A DNA stretch of 64,000 nt from Blasia pusilla (GCA_050084515.1 CM114273.1:4154001-4218000), one strand, 5' to 3'; counted from the stretch's first letter, positions 46,390 to 59,019 are shown. The notes: generated by a model not told the origin, from the sequence alone. A program made the numbers and translations.

Positions 46390-48600
46390 TGGTGGTATAT
46401 GAGTGTGAGAACCATTTCCCACCAATTATATTTTTTTAGCAGTTTCCCTTATTAACTAAATGTCTTGGGCTTGATGGATTAGATGATATTTAGTTACGTC
46501 TTGTCTCTCGAGTTGTTCTAAATAGATATGTCCCATGGAGAGAAGCTACACTAACGTCTCTTCATATTCCAATTTTATATAGATCCCATGCCATTCACTA
46601 TATTGATTGCAACCCTCCGTCAAAGAGAACTTATGTCTATAAATCAACATCTATACCATGTATTCATCCCAAAAATCTTTATGGAAATAGGCCCTAAAGT
46701 CTTGAATTCGAAGCATTATCATTCTTTGCTTACTTGAATATCTATGAGAATGTGAAAACCTATCCAAAGAATCCAAGTGAGAAAGTTGTTGGATTGAATA
46801 ACTTAGGTAATATTGTTAGTTTATGTTATTATTCCTCTTCAATTTAATGGACATTTTGTTAGGATAGGTAGAAAGAACCAATTTCTCTTCTCTAAGCTAG
46901 GAATCCTTTCCAGTCATATTGGGCTAAGCCATGATTGCCCACAAGAGGTTCTACAATGGTCGTGCAGTCAATTTTGCCATGGGATAAGAGTATGTTATGC
47001 TATCTAGGGTTAAAAAAAATGATATTACTATAATTAAGCCTAACAACTTTCTAGTATTTGGTCAAAGAGTTGCAAGTGTTTCCTAATTCTCTATTCCTAT
47101 ATTTTCTACAACATATCGGCGAGAGGCAACTCAATAGTCTTCTCAACCCTTTCTAGTTTAATCTTCGTTACGTCCGTGACGGTAGTTGCTCTTGCTGTTG
47201 GATTTTCCATGTACTTTTTTAGCTATTCCTTTCATTCTCCATTTGGTCCACCTTCTAGACTACACTTGGTTATAATTTTGTGATATTTTCCCTCTGAGTA
47301 GGTTACTCATCATATACTTTGATTATTGCTCCATTATAATGTCGACCGCTTTTTTTTCGCTACTTGTGCATCTCGTCGTCATGGTATTGAGCTGTTATTT
47401 CATTTCTAATTTTACAAGACTACATTTTATCTATACTTGTAATTTGACTTCTCTTTTATTTTATGTTTCATATGGTCATATTTTGCTTAGGGTAACGAGG
47501 AGGAATGTCGAGATTTGCGGGAAGAATCCACCGGTAATTTTGCAAAATGGGATCCAGGAAAATCTGCAAACCTCTATGTCTCTTGCACTCACTACTTGTT
47601 AATCCAGAGATGCAAGTCATTCTACTGCAATCCAGCTACATAATATGAGACGGATGGTAGGATTCATTTCAAAGACTTTTTGAAGGACGTCTAGGACTAC
47701 AAAGACAAGGATCCTAAACTTTCTCTCCAAGCTTTCAATTATTCAGTCTCTTCTTAGGCCCTAGTTAGCCTCTTGCTACTACTATCTCTATTGAGAACTT
47801 TGGATCACATGGTAGTCCTTGTAGTGGGCTACAAATACATGGCCATTTTCAGTTAGGTCACATCCAGATCTAGAGTATATGTATAGCCTTCTCCGATTAG
47901 CATCAGCTTGTCTCATTTCAGCCTATGCAAGGCCTTTCATTTGGGCCGATTTTAGATCTGGCCAACAATAACCAGCGTGTTTCCATCCCTCTTCATTCTT
48001 ACTTCAATATGCTTGTGTATTCCCTTCTTATGAATTCAGCTCACTTTTGCAGCCTGTGATTGAGCAATTCCTGCTTACACATTGCATGATTTCACGACAG
48101 AGAATGTCATATATGCAGTTGCACCCACATATTATTTTGTGCATGGCAGTTGAGTCAATTTTTTCTACTGTTAAATCAAATAGCATCACATTGCAGTCAC
48201 TCATCAATAAGCCCTCATTTTCAACTCTACTAGCTCTGCGAACTATTACATCCCCACTTGTGCTTAATTACATAAACACAAATTCACTGTGAATGTCGCT
48301 ATTATTGATGTACTCCACCCCAGGAACTCGACGCTAAAACAACCTCGTTATCTATGAAACCACGTCCATCTAGTCCTTGCTGCAAGACTTTTCGCTCACC
48401 CCGGCCTGAGCTTCCAATCTTCTCCCCCAAATCACACCCCCAAATCAGAACTCAACCCATATTAACCAATACATTCTCGCACCATTACTTTGATTGTCCG
48501 AAATTAGCCCAAAACCAAGACCGGTCTATTCAGACCTGAGTTCGATGCGCTACTAATTCATTTATCTTATATTTCAATTCCAAAGTTATGAACCCCGTTC
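46390..48600. other. No recognised gene
   Basis: AT-rich with short open frames (46,813-47,007; 47,339-47,602; 48,047-48,292) that show no motif. Nothing further seen. Confidence 0.45.
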
Positions 48601-48626
48601 TTAACCTAGGCCGCAGCCTAGTTCTC

Positions 48627-48942
48627 CATGCATTCTCTACCGAACGACGAAGATTGATATGTATACCATCCGCGTCTGTCACGTCTCACGGAAGAAAGCA
48701 GCGTGTACTCAGGAGGTTAGGAGGATTCCGCAGTCGCGACTCTCAGCTGTCGGTGCCGTCGGTCCAGATTGTTTCTGCATGCATTCTCCACCAAACGGTG
48801 ACGATTGAGCTATACATGATCTACGTCAGTCACGTCTCACAGATGAAAGCAACCCTGAGCAGTCTGGACTCGCAGCTGTCGGTGCCGTCAGTCTTCCTTT
48901 CCCACTTCAGTGACCGACCGCTGCCTTCCTCCCATATAAAGG
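48627..48942 (+). promoter_or_regulatory. Promoter of gene copy 1, with duplicated cassette
   Basis: Two diverged cassettes of about 115-137 bp (48,627-48,763 and 48,778-48,892). Each starts near CATGCATTCTC(T/C)ACC and ends GCTGTCGGTGCCGTC(G/A)GT, and each contains CACGTCTCAC(G/A)GA with an ACGT core. A TATA box CATATAAAGG follows at 48,933-48,942, about 145 bp before the ATG. The same arrangement precedes copy 3. Confidence 0.65.
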
Positions 48943-49084
48943 GTCCTACCCGGAGAGGAAGAGTTATCATTCTCCAGCTCAACGCATTTGAGCTTGCGCT
49001 CGAAGCCTCCAGCTTTAGCTCTCCACCGTAATATTCATATATTCCATCATTCACGTGTCGTGTGGCTGCTCCTTACTCTCGAAG

Positions 49085-50596
49085 ATGGCGTCCCTGAGAA
49101 TGTTGCTGCATCGGGTCAACCGAGTGAAAACTCGCATCGGCCTTCTCATCAGCGATGGACGTCGTTTACTAGCCGGCGCTTCCGAAAGCCTCACTAGTGC
49201 GGCCGTCTCAATGTCAGCGTCCGGAAAGAGGAAAGCGAGGGCTGTAGAGGAAGACGAGCACGAATCTGACCATGGTGGAAGTCTCAGAGCTGCTCCGATG
49301 ACAAAGCGGGCTAAGTTATTTGAGGTAAGTGATTCCGAAATAATCTCAGTTTTGAAAGCTTCACGTGTTTTGGTAGATTAGGATTCGAGTGTGTAAAAAT
49401 CTGTGAATGTTGTTGGCTGTTTTCTCGTTCCTGAACTTGTGAGTTGGAATAACCACGATTTTTCGCCATCTTCGGTGACCGACATGTATTTTGTGGACAC
49501 TCAGATTCCATGTCCTTCAGAAAACAAAATTTCTAGCCCTACATCTCAATCTGAAGAATCTTCAGAAGAACCAATGAAGGTGGAGCACTCCATAGTTCTG
49601 GTTATGTCTACTTCTGATTCCGCCAGTTCTTCCAAATGCTGCCAAGCGAATAGAAACTATGGAAGCAGAACGGAGCTGCCCGAAACCGACCTTTCTGCTG
49701 AAAGCAACCTTCATTCGGAAAATCTCCGTGTGGCCGAAGCCGCTAAGGTATAGAATAAAAATATGCACGCTACAGAACAAATGACTTCTCTTTCTCTCAA
49801 CTTCCGTCGGATATGGACAGAAATAGTTAATTAAACGTGCTGCAATTTGTAAAAGGAGTCGTTTGCTCACGAATTCCCAGTCCATGAGGCATTCAAAATT
49901 TCCTTGCCATGATGATGGTCGTACTTGTGGCAGGTCATGTTTCCTGATCCCTTCTCATTTCATTTTGATTGCTGATGATTTCTTGTTTCCCGTGAATTTT
50001 CCGAATGAAAGCAGCAGGCTAGCTGGCTTCTTGAAGAGGAGATAATGATCCATCCCGGCCAGTCAGCTCTGTTGGACCCGCATACGCGATGTTATGGCAA
50101 ATCTGAATCTGAACTCCAAGAAGCAGAGCCGGAGTCCACGTCTATCGGCAGGAAATCTGAACTCCAAGAAGTAGACGCGCAGTTGAAGTCTATCAGCAAG
50201 AACATTTGTGCCTGCGTCTCTTTGGCAAAATACCAAACAAAATATGGCACTCATTGTTTCAACTTTGAAGAAGTCAATATCGGAAGTTTGCAATTGGAGA
50301 ACGCATCAGATTTTGAGGTTAGGCATATAACTTCAAGACATGTAAATGTTTACGTCAAACGGATGCTGATATTAAGATTTTTGACGCTGCGGATAACTGG
50401 AGCAAGAAATTGATTCTTAATTATCTGATCTCAGGGTGCATACTCCACAAACATGCAGACGACAGAACAAAACTCGTCTTTGAAAGTTGATTGGTCCTTC
50501 GACGTTCAAGAACAATCGACTGCAGGCCACTTGCGAACAGTAACGAAAGAAGAATTCTTCAATGTACTCCGACAAAAAAAAGTCGCTCAAAGTTAA
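49085..50596 (+). CDS. Unrecognised hydrophilic, probably nuclear protein (copy 1, four exons)
   Basis: Proposed exons 49,085-49,324, 49,505-49,747, 50,015-50,317 and 50,435-50,596. All introns are GT-AG and all exons phase 0, giving 315 codons. I chose the ATG at 49,085 because copies 2 and 3 have an ATG at the same place. Exon 1 encodes a basic N-terminus (MASLRMLLHRVNRVKTRIGL) and two NLS-like patches, GKRKAR and TKRAK, around an acidic DEHESD stretch. Exon 2 is Ser/Glu-rich. Exon 3 is Glu/Lys-rich and may form a helix (SESELQEAEPES, KSELQEVDAQLKS). Exon 4 ends in VTKEEFFNVLRQKKVAQS. I recognise no family. The exon 2 start is the least certain; an earlier acceptor would add VTDMYFVDTQ. Of the three copies only this one has no stop. 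Confidence 0.55.
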
Positions 50597-51500
50597 CGCA
50601 AGGACCTTTTCATGGTTAGAAAATAGCAAACAGAGGTAAGCGAGTTTTGCTCGTCGTCATTCTCTTATTGAAACTCAAGCTATTTGAAATTTTCAAAGCA
50701 TTAAAATGTTTCTCCATACAATGGGGATGATGAAGAGTTTCCCAAAAGCTTGCCCTGTAATCTGATCCCGTTCATGTTTTCTGTCCTTCTGCAGGAGAAA
50801 ACAAGTTTTCTATCTCCTCTGAGGAGAATTTGCATAATAGAAATACCAACTCGTCACTTGTAACTACGTGTTTACGTGTACTCATCAATAATGGAATACA
50901 CGAGAAGTATCACCTTAAGTAACTGCCGCGGTGCCGTGAACACTACGCATGTGGAAGATGATATTGAATGCCAGATTCATCATGAGATTACTGACGAACT
51001 GTGGAGAAGCTTGTAGTGACAATGACTCTATCATATTTAAAACATGCTCTTGACATGTTGCTAAATATCGTTAATATAATCTGCTTACGAATCTCAATTT
51101 CCAAGTATAACTATTCACATTTCTAGACTACCATAAATCACTCCTACGACAACAATGTTGCGAATATGGCATACACAGAAATGTTTAGAACGGAACTTTA
51201 GCGCTCGTGCGGGCATATAGTTCTGAGTTCGCATTCTTTAACTTCAATGAGAAGTCGTCGTAATTAAGTTCTATTGTAAACTCGGCAAGCAACCCTGACG
51301 CTGGAGTTGCAACTAATCATTTGGCTGCAAACGACGGTAGACGTTATATTCGAATGTCATTGCTAGTGGAGAAATTGAACTGCTCAATGTACTTTCGTAT
51401 ACAAGTATCATTCATATACAAATATCATTGCTCATTATGCTGCAAATTATGAAATCGAAAATTTATAAGCACTAGACTGTGCCCGTGCTCCTTACGGGTG
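50597..51500 (+). repeat. 3' flank duplicated with the gene
   Basis: Matches 56,568-57,250 (3' flank of copy 3), including the TTTCCCAAAAGCTTGCCCTG word near 50,737 and the GCCGTGAACACTACGCATGT word near 50,933. The part 51,040-51,380 also matches 57,530-57,830. No gene is seen. It ends in GCAAATTATGAAATC-type words that recur as a degenerate array after copy 3. Confidence 0.65.
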
Positions 51501-51572
51501 GAATATCCAGGTGAAATATCAAACTTGAATTGGGTAGAATATCCGGGTGAAATATCAAACTTGAATTGGAAT
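51501..51572 (+). repeat. 36-bp tandem repeat, two units
   Basis: Two adjacent 36-bp units beginning GAATATCC(A/G)GGTGAAATA, differing at very few positions. Confidence 0.85.
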
Positions 51573-53369
51573 AATACGAAATTCACCCGTGACACCTCTT
51601 ATAAACGCTTTCTTTAATAGTAATGTAGATAATTGCTCATAAGCTGCAGATCATAAAATCGGTAATGGCGAAATGGGTTTGCACAAATTGCGCATTGCTG
51701 CAATTTATACGCTAAAATCTTGGGTACGTCTATTCCTTGATGCTCTAAATCCCTAGGCGAGGACCGTGGAGTTCCCTTGCGCTTTTCGTCAACTCTTCTT
51801 GGTTTTGAGAGGTCAGAATTCATCTTCAAAGATGGGTAATGAATAACTCATAATGCAGTTTATGATGCATTATGAGTCTTGTCCATTATGTATATGAGAA
51901 TTTATATGAGCTTTGAAGATATTTTTCTTGTGAGAACCATAGTGAAGGAACTTTGTAAGAACTAGTTTTCCGTCACCGAAAATTGTGACCGTCGTTTCTT
52001 AAAGCATCTTCTTAGAAAAGAACTATGATCCACATGGCGTGTGATATAATCCATATGAACATTAATTTTGCTTATGAACATCACTTCTCATTTCTTGAAC
52101 AAAGAAGACAAATTTGATATCGTTAATAATCATTCCAATTTCACGCCCCTCATACAATGGAAAATGGCTACATATTACATTGAAAAGGTGTGCATGTTGT
52201 ATAACTAGTATGTTTACTTCAGCAACAGCACTGATTATAATTTGCCTACTCAAATTTTTTCCCAATTTGAAGAATGCAATGGAGTGACATGCCTAACGTG
52301 ACATGCAATAACTCCACGTGGAGTTTCTTGATTTGGGGACGCATTTAAAAGCTGCTAGAAAGCAAAATTTAGTAACGTCCGCACGCCCTCTCCAGACTCC
52401 CTCCAAAAGTTGCTTTTAGAGTGACATGCCTAAGAATTCAACGCAGAGCTATGCATACATAAATCATTCATCCCAAATCCGTAGGCTGATGATGGCCTCT
52501 GGTCTGCTACACTCTTCTTTGTGTCGCTCTCGCATATTACTCGTGCACCTTTAATTGGCAATTGAAATTGGTGCAGCCGACGACGGATAGCACGCGTTAT
52601 AGTTTCCGTATCTCTGGCAGCTTTCTCGCGCATGATTCAGTTTCAAACCTTCACCATCAAGCTGTTGAAATGTCATTGACTGCCTATGTGCAGCAATTCG
52701 GATCAAGTTGCACTCGAAAACTTTCTTGTTGTTGATTCATATATGTGTAGACTATCCGCTTTTGAGGCCAGTTTTCAAGAATCTCTAGATTGCCTAAACG
52801 GAGTCACATTTCTGCACTGTCGGCGGTGTCTGGGCAACGAGTACGTTCCAAAGCTCGAGGCTACAAAGAATTTTTCTTAATAATACCATCATGGAACGTG
52901 TTAATTTGCCAACCAATCCGAATATGGACCCAACAAATCCGAATATCGTCGGAAGTGCACATACTCTTATATGCCAGACACGTGAAGAGTGATGAGAAGA
53001 AATCACATGAATTCGAATGATAGAGATTGCAGTACGTATGTGCAGATGATCACAGATCCGTATTTCGAACGTCAAATTCTTTGTGGGTGAAATTTGCTCG
53101 GGATCACAAATTTAGTCAAAATTATCCATTTTACTGCGCAATTTAATTGCGAAAGACTTTTTGTATAAAGATTGTGAAGTAGCAAACTTTCGCTTCCGTA
53201 TTTCTCATATGCGTTCATCAAGCTACCGGAGACGCCATCTCACATTCTTAGTGTAAAAATCATGCGTTCTTCAGTTTAAATCAGCTGTAAACCTACATAC
53301 AAGTGAATAACTTTCATTTCATTGGAGCCGATTTTCCTTCCTGCAGCATAATATATAAGAATTAACCTT
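51573..53369. other. No recognised gene
   Basis: Intergenic stretch between copy 1 and the 3' end of copy 2. Only short chance frames. I could not find a terminal exon for copy 2 here. Confidence 0.45.
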
Positions 53370-54405
53370 GTATCAGTTGAACATAGCGGAATCTCTTCTC
53401 TCTTTTGACCGAAGTATTAATATTGCTGATATACTCGGACCTCGTGTGTACTTCTTGGAGTTCAGATTGAGCTTCGTGATGGCAGTGTGGAGTAACTGGG
53501 TCCAACAAATCTGACCTGTTGAGGCTAAAACATATTTCCTCTTCACTTGAGCGGTTGGCCTCCGTTTAGGGTTGCAAATTGCACGTGAAACAAGGCAACC
53601 GTAACTCAAAATAAAAGAAGCTCCAGGAAACAGATCTGTGTGTTTATGTGTATGTAGCTTGCTAGCTGCACTGACCCGCACACATTACCACTCACGAGAT
53701 AGAATCTGCACCATTGTGCACTGTACCTTGGCAGCTTCGCCGACATAGAGATATTACGTGTGAACGTTGCTTTCAGCAGAAAGATCGGTTTCGGGCTGCT
53801 CCGCTCTGCTTCCATAGTTTCTCTTCGCTTTGCAGCATTTGGAAGCACTGCCAAAATCAGAATATGACATAACAAGAACAGTGGAGTTCTCCCGCTTCAT
53901 AGGTTCTTCTAAAGATTCTTCAGGTTGCGCTGTAGAGCAGGCACTTTTGTTCTTGGACGGACACGGAATCTGATCGTCAACATAATACATGTCGGTCACC
54001 GAAGAATCGAAAAAACTGTGATTTTTCCAACCTACAAATTCAGGAACGAGAAAACAGCACTTTCACAAGCTTCAAAGGTTTTCACACACTCAATCCTAAT
54101 TTGCCAAAACGCCCTCAAGCATTTTCATCTGAGACTCTTTTGGAATCACCTACCTCACATAATTTAGCCCGCTTTGTCAGCGGAGCAGCATTGAGGCTTC
54201 CACCATGGCCAGATTCATGCTTGTCTTCCTCTAGAGGCCTCGCTTTCCTCTTTCCAGAGTCGCGAGCTGAGATGATCGCACCATTTGGGCTTTCGGATGC
54301 GGCGGCTAGCAAACAACGTCCACCATTGATGAGAAGGCCGATCCGACTCTTCAACTGGTTAACCCGATGGAGCAACTTGAAGAACAGAATTCTCAGAGAT
54401 GCCAT
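53370..54405 (-). pseudogene. Gene copy 2, pseudogene
   Basis: Minus-strand paralogue of the 49.1-kb gene. Exon 1 (54,154-54,405, 84 codons) is open, with four extra residues after MASLRIL and the same basic patches (GKRKAR, TKRAK). Exon 2 (about 53,727-53,969) keeps IPCPSKNK and RNYGSRAEQPETDLSAESN but has a TAA codon near 53,755 in place of a sense codon, about ten codons before its donor site. An exon 3 remnant lies near 53,390-53,560 (SDLLDPVTPHCHHEAQSELQ). No exon 4 was found. It is the most diverged of the three. Confidence 0.65.
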
Positions 54406-54936
54406 CTTCGCGAGTCACTGATTATGAATGACGGAATCACTTGGGGCCGTGAGCGCAAGTGAGCTAATTGAGACGGTTAATGATAACTCTTCCTCTCCGC
54501 TTTATATGGATTTCTTCTTAACTTATTTATGACTAAAATACAAAATCAGACCAGATTATTTCTCCATGCATTCTCTACCGAACGACAAAGATTGATCTGT
54601 ATACAATCCACATCTGTCACGTCTCACAGAAGAAAGCAGGTTGTACTCAGGAGGTTAGGAGCATTCCGCAGTCGCGACTCTCAGCTGTCGGTGCCGTCGG
54701 TCTTCCCTCTTCATAACTAGTGAATACGAATACATTAGACCCGATTGTTTTTGCATGCATTCTCCACTGAACGGTGACGATTGATCTATAATGATTCACG
54801 TCTGTCACGTCTCACAGAAGAAAGCAGCGTACTAAGGAGGCTTGGAGCACTGCCCAGTCTGGACTCGCAGCTGTCGGTGCCGTCAGTCTTCCCTTCCTCT
54901 TTAGTGACTGACCGCTGCCTTCCTCCCATATAAAGG
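54406..54936. promoter_or_regulatory. Shared head-to-head promoter of copies 2 and 3
   Basis: Minus-strand TATA-like element for copy 2 (complement of CTTTATATG, 54,500-54,508). Plus-strand cassettes for copy 3 lie at 54,565-54,702 and 54,753-54,887, and the TATA box CATATAAAGG at 54,927-54,936. Both TATA boxes are followed by a GGAGAGGAAGAGTTATCATT-type leader, so the two promoters are copies of one another. Confidence 0.6.
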
Positions 54937-55085
54937 GGCCTACCCGGAGAGGAAGAGTTATCATTTTCCAGCTCAAAGCAATTTAGCTTGCGCTCAAGGC
55001 CTCCAGCTTTAGCTCTCCCCGTAATATTCAGATATTCCATCATTCACAGTCATTCTCGTGTCGTGTGGTTGCACCTTACTCTCAA

Positions 55086-56570
55086 ATGGTGTCCCTCAGA
55101 ATGTTGTCCTTCAAGTTGCTGCATCGGGTCAACCGAGTGAAAACTCGCATCGGCCTTCTCATCAACGATGGACGTCGTTTACTAGCCGGCGCTTCCGAAA
55201 GCCTCACTGGTGCGGCCGTCTCAATGTCTGCGTCCGGAAAGAGGAAAATGAGGGCCGTAGGGGAAAACGAGCACGAATCTGACCAAAGTGGAAGTCTCAG
55301 AGCTGCTCCAATGACAAAGCGGGCTAAGCTATTTGAAGTAGCTGATTCCGGAAGAATCTCGGTTCTAAAAGCTTCAGCGTGTTTTGGTAGAATAGGATTC
55401 AAGTGTGTAAAAATCTGGGAGTGTTTTTGGCTTTTTTCTCGTTCCTGAACTTGTGAGTTGGGGTAACCACGATTTTTCGCCAATATTCGGTGACCGACAT
55501 GTATTGTGTGGACAATCACATTCCATGTCCTTCAGATAACAAAATTTCTAGTCCTACATCGCAACCTGAAGAATCTTCAGCAGAACTCATGAAGGTGGAG
55601 GAGTCCAAAGTTCTGGTTATGTCTACTTCTGACTCCGCCAGTGCTTCCAAATGAAGCAAGGGAAATAGAAACTATGAAAGCAAAGCGCAGCTGCCCGAAA
55701 CCGACCTTTCAGCTGAAAGCAACCTTCATTCGGAAAATCTCCGTGTGGGCGAAGCCGCGAAGGTATGGAATATAAACGTGCACGCTACATTACCTACAAC
55801 TGCTCTTTCTTTAAATTCCGTCGGAAATGGACAGAAACAGCTGATCAAACGTGCTGCAATTTGTAAAAAGGAGTCATTTGCTCGCGCATTCCCAGTCCAT
55901 GAGACATTCAAAATTTCTTTGGCATGATGTTGGTTGTACTTGTGGCAGGTGATGTTTCCTGATCCCTTCTCATTTCATTTTGATTGCTGATGATATCGTG
56001 TTGCCCGTGAATTTTCCCAATGAAAGCAGCAGCTAACTGTCTACCTCAAGAGGAGATAATGATCCATCCTGGCCAGTCAGCTCTGTTGGACCCGCATGCG
56101 CGATGCCATGGCAGATCTGAATCTGAACTCCAAGAAGCAGAGGCGGTGTCCAAAACTATCGGCAGGAAATCTGAACTCAAAGAATTAGAGGCGAAGTTCA
56201 AATCTATGAGCAAGAACATTTGTTCCTGCGGCTCTTTGGCAAAATACCAAGCAAAATATTGCAATATTGAAGTTTGCAATTGAGGAACGCATCAGATTCT
56301 GAGGTTAGGCATATAATATCAAGACCTGTAAATAAATACGTCAAAAAAGTATGTTAAGGTTTTTGACGCCGCGGATAACAGGCGCAAGTAAATTGATTCT
56401 TAACTATCTGATCTCAAGGTTCATACTCCACAAGCATGCAGACGAAAGAAAAGGACTTGTCTTTGACAGTTGATTGGTCCTTTGACGTTCAAGAACAATC
56501 ATCAACTGCAGACCACTCGCAAGCAGTAACGAAAGAAGAATTCTTGAATGTACTCCGACAAGAATAATTA
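55086..56570 (+). pseudogene. Gene copy 3, pseudogene
   Basis: Plus-strand paralogue. Exon 1 is 55,086-55,337 (84 codons, MVSLRMLSFKLLHRVNRV start) with a weakened donor (GAA|GTAGCT instead of GAG|GTAAGT). Exon 2 is 55,520-55,762; the acceptor CAG is changed to CAC and there is an in-frame TGA at 55,652-55,654 where copy 1 has TGC. Exon 3 (about 56,030-56,300) has a one-base deletion near its start and a deletion of about 25 bp that shifts the frame (KYCNIEVCN then stop). Exon 4 (from about 56,419) still reads VDWSFDVQEQSS and VTKEEFLNVLRQE. Several independent lesions support pseudogene status. Confidence 0.7.
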
Positions 56571-58110
56571 GCTCAAAATTACCACAAGAACCTTTTCATG
56601 GATAGAAAATGGCAAACAGAGGTCACCAAAATTTGCTCGTCGTCATTCTCTTATTGAAACTCAAGCTATTTGAAATGTACAAAGCATTAAAATTTTTCTC
56701 CATACAATGGGAATGTTGAACGTAGAGTTTCCCAAAAGCTTGCCCTGTAATCTGATCTCGTTCATGTTTTCTGTCCATTCAAACGTGTTGCAGGAGAAAA
56801 CAAGTTTATTCTAACTCTTCTGAGGAAAATTTGCATTATGGAAATACCAACTCGTCAGTTGTAACTACATTTACTCATCAATACTGAAATACACAAGATA
56901 TATCACCTTAAGTAACTGCTGCGGTGCCGTGAATACTACGCATGTGGAAGATGAGATTGAATGCCAGATACATCATAGGTATACTGACGAATTGTGGAGA
57001 AACTTGTAGTGTCAATGACTCTATTATGTATGAAACATTCTCTTGACATTTTTCTATTTGAACATCTACGGATCGCAATCTACATGTATTACTACTGTGC
57101 ACGGAGAGAACGTTGCGGATATGACAGACACAGAAATGTTTACAAAGGAATACAATTCCTTTCTAAACATGTCGGGCATATAATTCCGAGCTTCCATTCT
57201 ATAACTTCAATGAGAAATCGTCGTAATCTCGAGCTGTATTGTTAATCTGGCAAGCGTCAGGAATGAAACTGCTCATTGAGTTGCAAATTATGCAATCTAT
57301 GGTAGACGGGAGTATCATTGCTAGTGGAGAAATTTAACTGCTATTGTGCTTCAAACTATAAAATCTAAAGTATGTCTTATATATACAAGCATTATTACCG
57401 ATTAAATTAGCTCATTGTGCTGCAAATGGAAAGTGACATATGGCAACTCGGTATTCGAGAAAAAATGAGTACTAAGCGGGTAAATTTTTATTCATATGTT
57501 TTGAACACGGTCAGTCCCTTGATATGGTTGGTTTGCTAAGTATCGCTAATATAATCCGCTTACGGGTCGCAATTCAATGTACACAGCACTAGATTACTAA
57601 AAATCACTCCAAAGATAAGAATGTTGCGGATATGTTTAGAAAGGAACTTAAGGGCTCGTGCGGGTATATAACTCCGAGCTCACATTCTATAATTTCAATG
57701 AGAAATCGCAATCTCGAACTCTATCTATTGCAAGCAACCCTGAAATTAAACTCATTGAGCTGCAAAATATGAAATCTACGGTAGACATCATATTCCACAT
57801 CATATCCGAGTGTCAGAGTGGAGAAATTTAACTGCTCATCGTTCCGCAAATTATGAAGCAAATATCATTGCTCATTGTGTTGCACATTATGAAATCTAAA
57901 ATATGTCATGTACAAGCATGATTCGCGGTGGAGAAAATGAACTGCATATTGAATTGCAAATTATAAAATCTATGCTCATTAAATTACAAATTAGAAAATC
58001 TACGATGGAAGTTATATACAAATGCCATTGCTAATGAGGAAATTGAACTGCTCATCGAGCTGCAAGTTATACAAGCTTCAAAGTTATACAATCTTCAGTA
58101 AAATCATATA
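56571..58110 (+). repeat. Duplicated 3' flank and degenerate short-word array
   Basis: 56,571-57,250 and 57,530-57,830 both match parts of the flank after copy 1. From about 57,250 to 58,100 the words GAGAAATTGAACTGCTCAT and GCTGCAAATTATGAAATCTA recur irregularly, like a decayed minisatellite with no fixed period. Confidence 0.55.
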
Positions 58111-58793
58111 CCATTACTATCCCTCCCATAACTTCAGGTAGTGTTAACCGTGTGTGGCCCACCTTGTACCCACTTATGGGGAACTAATGTTAAGATATAA
58201 GCAGCATGTACACACTATTTTCACGCACAAAGTGGTTGTAAAGGTAAGAAGGACATTGATTCAAGGGCAAACTTGGATAGGGAAGAGGTTGTGCGTATAA
58301 ATTTAAAAAGTTGAGAAGCTGGTTGGTAAGTTGTAGTATAATTGTCCCTTAATATGTCATAAAGTTTTGGAATGGAAATGTTGTTTTGCGAAAGGAAAGC
58401 CGTATTGTGATAAAAATACTTTGGATTTTTTTTATGCATATAGATCCTAACTTTTTTGATAATATAGGATATGTTTAGTACGGCTAGGAATTTTTTGTGA
58501 GTTCCGTAGGAATTGAACTGAATTTGTGTGGACAAATTCACTGATGTGTAAGTAGTAATTGCAGGAGGTAAAGAGAAGAAATTTTATGTGAGTTTTGTTT
58601 GGATCAAATTCAATTTGTGTGGAAATATTTACTTATCCAAAATATGTTAAGTACTAGCTCCTAAATGTAAAAGTGTAGCAAAAACTAGTACAACTCCTAA
58701 AATAATAGTCTTCTTAGAGTAATAGTACTTTGCCTAGAGCTTTACTTTGCTGTTGATTGTAAGCTTAAGTGCAAACATATTTTGTACCTAAAG
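58111..58793. other. No recognised gene
   Basis: AT-rich. A frame at 58,221-58,541 (minus) is open but has no recognisable feature. Confidence 0.45.
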
Positions 58794-58876
58794 TATAGTA
58801 AGAAAGTATTCGGAATGTGCAACAATTATATGGAATGGGTGAATGATAGGACATATTTGCATAATATATTTTACTA
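58794..58876 (+). repeat. 83-bp direct repeat, unit 1
   Basis: Starts TATAGTAAGAAAGTATT and contains GCAACAATTATATGGAATGG. Repeated at 59,020-59,102 with about four differences. Confidence 0.85.
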
Positions 58877-59019
58877 TTAGCTTGTGTGTAAAAATAAGTG
58901 CAAACATATTTTGTACCTACATTAAGTGCATAAAAGAAAGAAAATTTAAACAAAGTTATGGATAGACATGCGATAGAAAGTACACAATGTGAAGATCGCA
59001 TAAGTTAACACTTGTGAGG

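Noticed and set aside
49863-50045. An extra exon between exons 2 and 3 of the gene
   Set aside because: A frame is open here in copy 1 and partly in copy 3, but it does not join in phase with exon 2, and the in-phase reading ends in TGA. It is better treated as intron.
49085-50596. Assignment of the four-exon gene to a cyclin-dependent kinase inhibitor (KRP) or another cell-cycle family
   Set aside because: Basic patches and short size prompted the idea, but the conserved KRP C-terminal motif and a proper RxL cyclin-binding motif are absent.
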